NCBI RefSeq assembly: GCF_016908295.1
Contig: NZ_JAFBDO010000001.1
Coordinates: 1,054,001 to 1,118,000 of the forward strand
Direction of reading: 5' to 3'
Length of the DNA: 64,000 bases
Origin: Thalassobacillus pellis
GTDB lineage: Bacteria > Bacillota > Bacilli > Bacillales > Halobacillaceae
The notes under the pieces: model-generated
Databases searched by the model: none
What the model was told of the DNA's origin: nothing
The model's input: the letters and a program-made list of their open reading frames with translations, nothing else
Shown here: positions 63,710 through 64,000 of the stretch, piece after piece
Layout of the letters: the number at the start of each line of letters is the position of its first letter
Position numbering within the stretch: position 1 is the stretch's first letter
Position numbers and translations under genes: made by a program

Positions 63710-64000
63710 ATGAAGGACAGAAATAAAGGGATACTTTTACTATTGATATCGGCGTTCGGCTTTTCCGTGATGGCGGCGTTCGTCAAGCTGTCCGGGGATC
63801 TGCCGGCGATTCAGAAGACGTGGTTCCGGAATATCATTTCCGCGGTCATTTCCTTCGGCTTCGTCATGTATTATAAGGAAAGCATGTTCGGAAAAAAGGA
63901 AAACCAGAAATTCCTCCTGCTCCGTTCTGCCATGGGGACGATTGGGATGGTGCTGTTTTTCTATTCCATCGATGAACTGGTGCTGTCGGATGCCGACATG
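63710..64000 (+). CDS. DMT superfamily (EamA) transporter, 5' part
   Basis: The ATG at 63710 follows GGAGG by 8 bases and the frame is open to the window end (97 codons). The residues KGILLLLISAFGFSVMAAFVK, FRNIISAVISFGF and LRSAMGTIGMVLFFYSI give the first three to four helices of an EamA-domain drug/metabolite transporter. The full protein is probably about 290-300 residues with ten helices. The substrate is unknown. Confidence 0.85.
   Translation, partial: MKDRNKGILLLLISAFGFSVMAAFVKLSGDLPAIQKTWFRNIISAVISFGFVMYYKESMFGKKENQKFLLLRSAMGTIGMVLFFYSIDELVLSDADM

Overview
The window is a low-to-mid GC Firmicute chromosome segment. Protein families, AGGAGG-type ribosome sites with frequent GTG/TTG starts, SAM-I (S-box) riboswitches, DesK-DesR, Bce-type peptide-resistance genes, YxjG/YitJ and a consensus Spo0J/ParB parS site all point to a Bacillaceae member. 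A moderately halophilic genus is plausible but is only an inference. The parS site (3778-3793) and rlmH (56005-56484) suggest an origin-proximal location. No rRNA, tRNA, CRISPR array, prophage or complete insertion sequence was recognised.

Layout. 1-6 kb: the edge of a phospholipase-D/helicase gene, a secreted M14 carboxypeptidase, a DinB-fold protein, an NAD(P)-binding protein, parS, and a two-gene vWA/endonuclease-I unit. 6-9 kb: fatty acid desaturase with its thermosensor pair desK-desR behind a structured leader. 9-12 kb: lipoprotein and membrane protein pair, a WYL regulator and a YrhK protein. 12-23.5 kb: methionine biosynthesis. An S-box controls metC-yitJ-metH and a second S-box controls a yxjG-type methionine synthase; a cytochrome b/molybdopterin oxidoreductase, a DUF2512 protein and a tandem P-loop protein lie between them. 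23.5-28.6 kb: housekeeping membrane proteins and peptidases. 28.7-34.3 kb: Bce-type two-component system, a quinone reductase and a BceAB transporter with a BceR-type operator. 34.7-42 kb: Nudix hydrolase, then a LacI-controlled sugar ABC importer divergent from a GH3 beta-glucosidase, with matched operators on both sides. 42-50 kb: LysM protein, secreted SGNH esterase, a helically phased ACGCGT repeat array, an AraC regulator beside a frameshifted Gfo/Idh dehydrogenase and a sugar isomerase, a likely phosphorothioate-dependent HNH restriction enzyme and class I aldolase. 50-56 kb: malate:quinone oxidoreductase, then an AT-rich accessory patch (broken nuclease-like gene, GmrSD/DUF262 restriction protein, helicase gene fragment) that abuts the 3' end of rlmH. 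56-64 kb: lipoprotein, secreted alkaline phosphatase, two tandem secreted subtilisin-like proteases, threonine aldolase and the start of a DMT transporter.

How it fits together. Methionine genes share SAM-responsive transcription attenuation. The sugar cluster couples uptake to intracellular hydrolysis. Secreted M14 peptidase, SGNH hydrolase, alkaline phosphatase and subtilases give a scavenging profile. Three separate DNA-defence-like genes (left edge, 47.4 kb, 53.1 kb) are present. The most unexplained features are the nine-copy ACGCGT array with 20-21 bp spacing, a dispersed hairpin element whose two copies each abut an intrinsic terminator, and the island beside rlmH with att-like 10-bp direct repeats.
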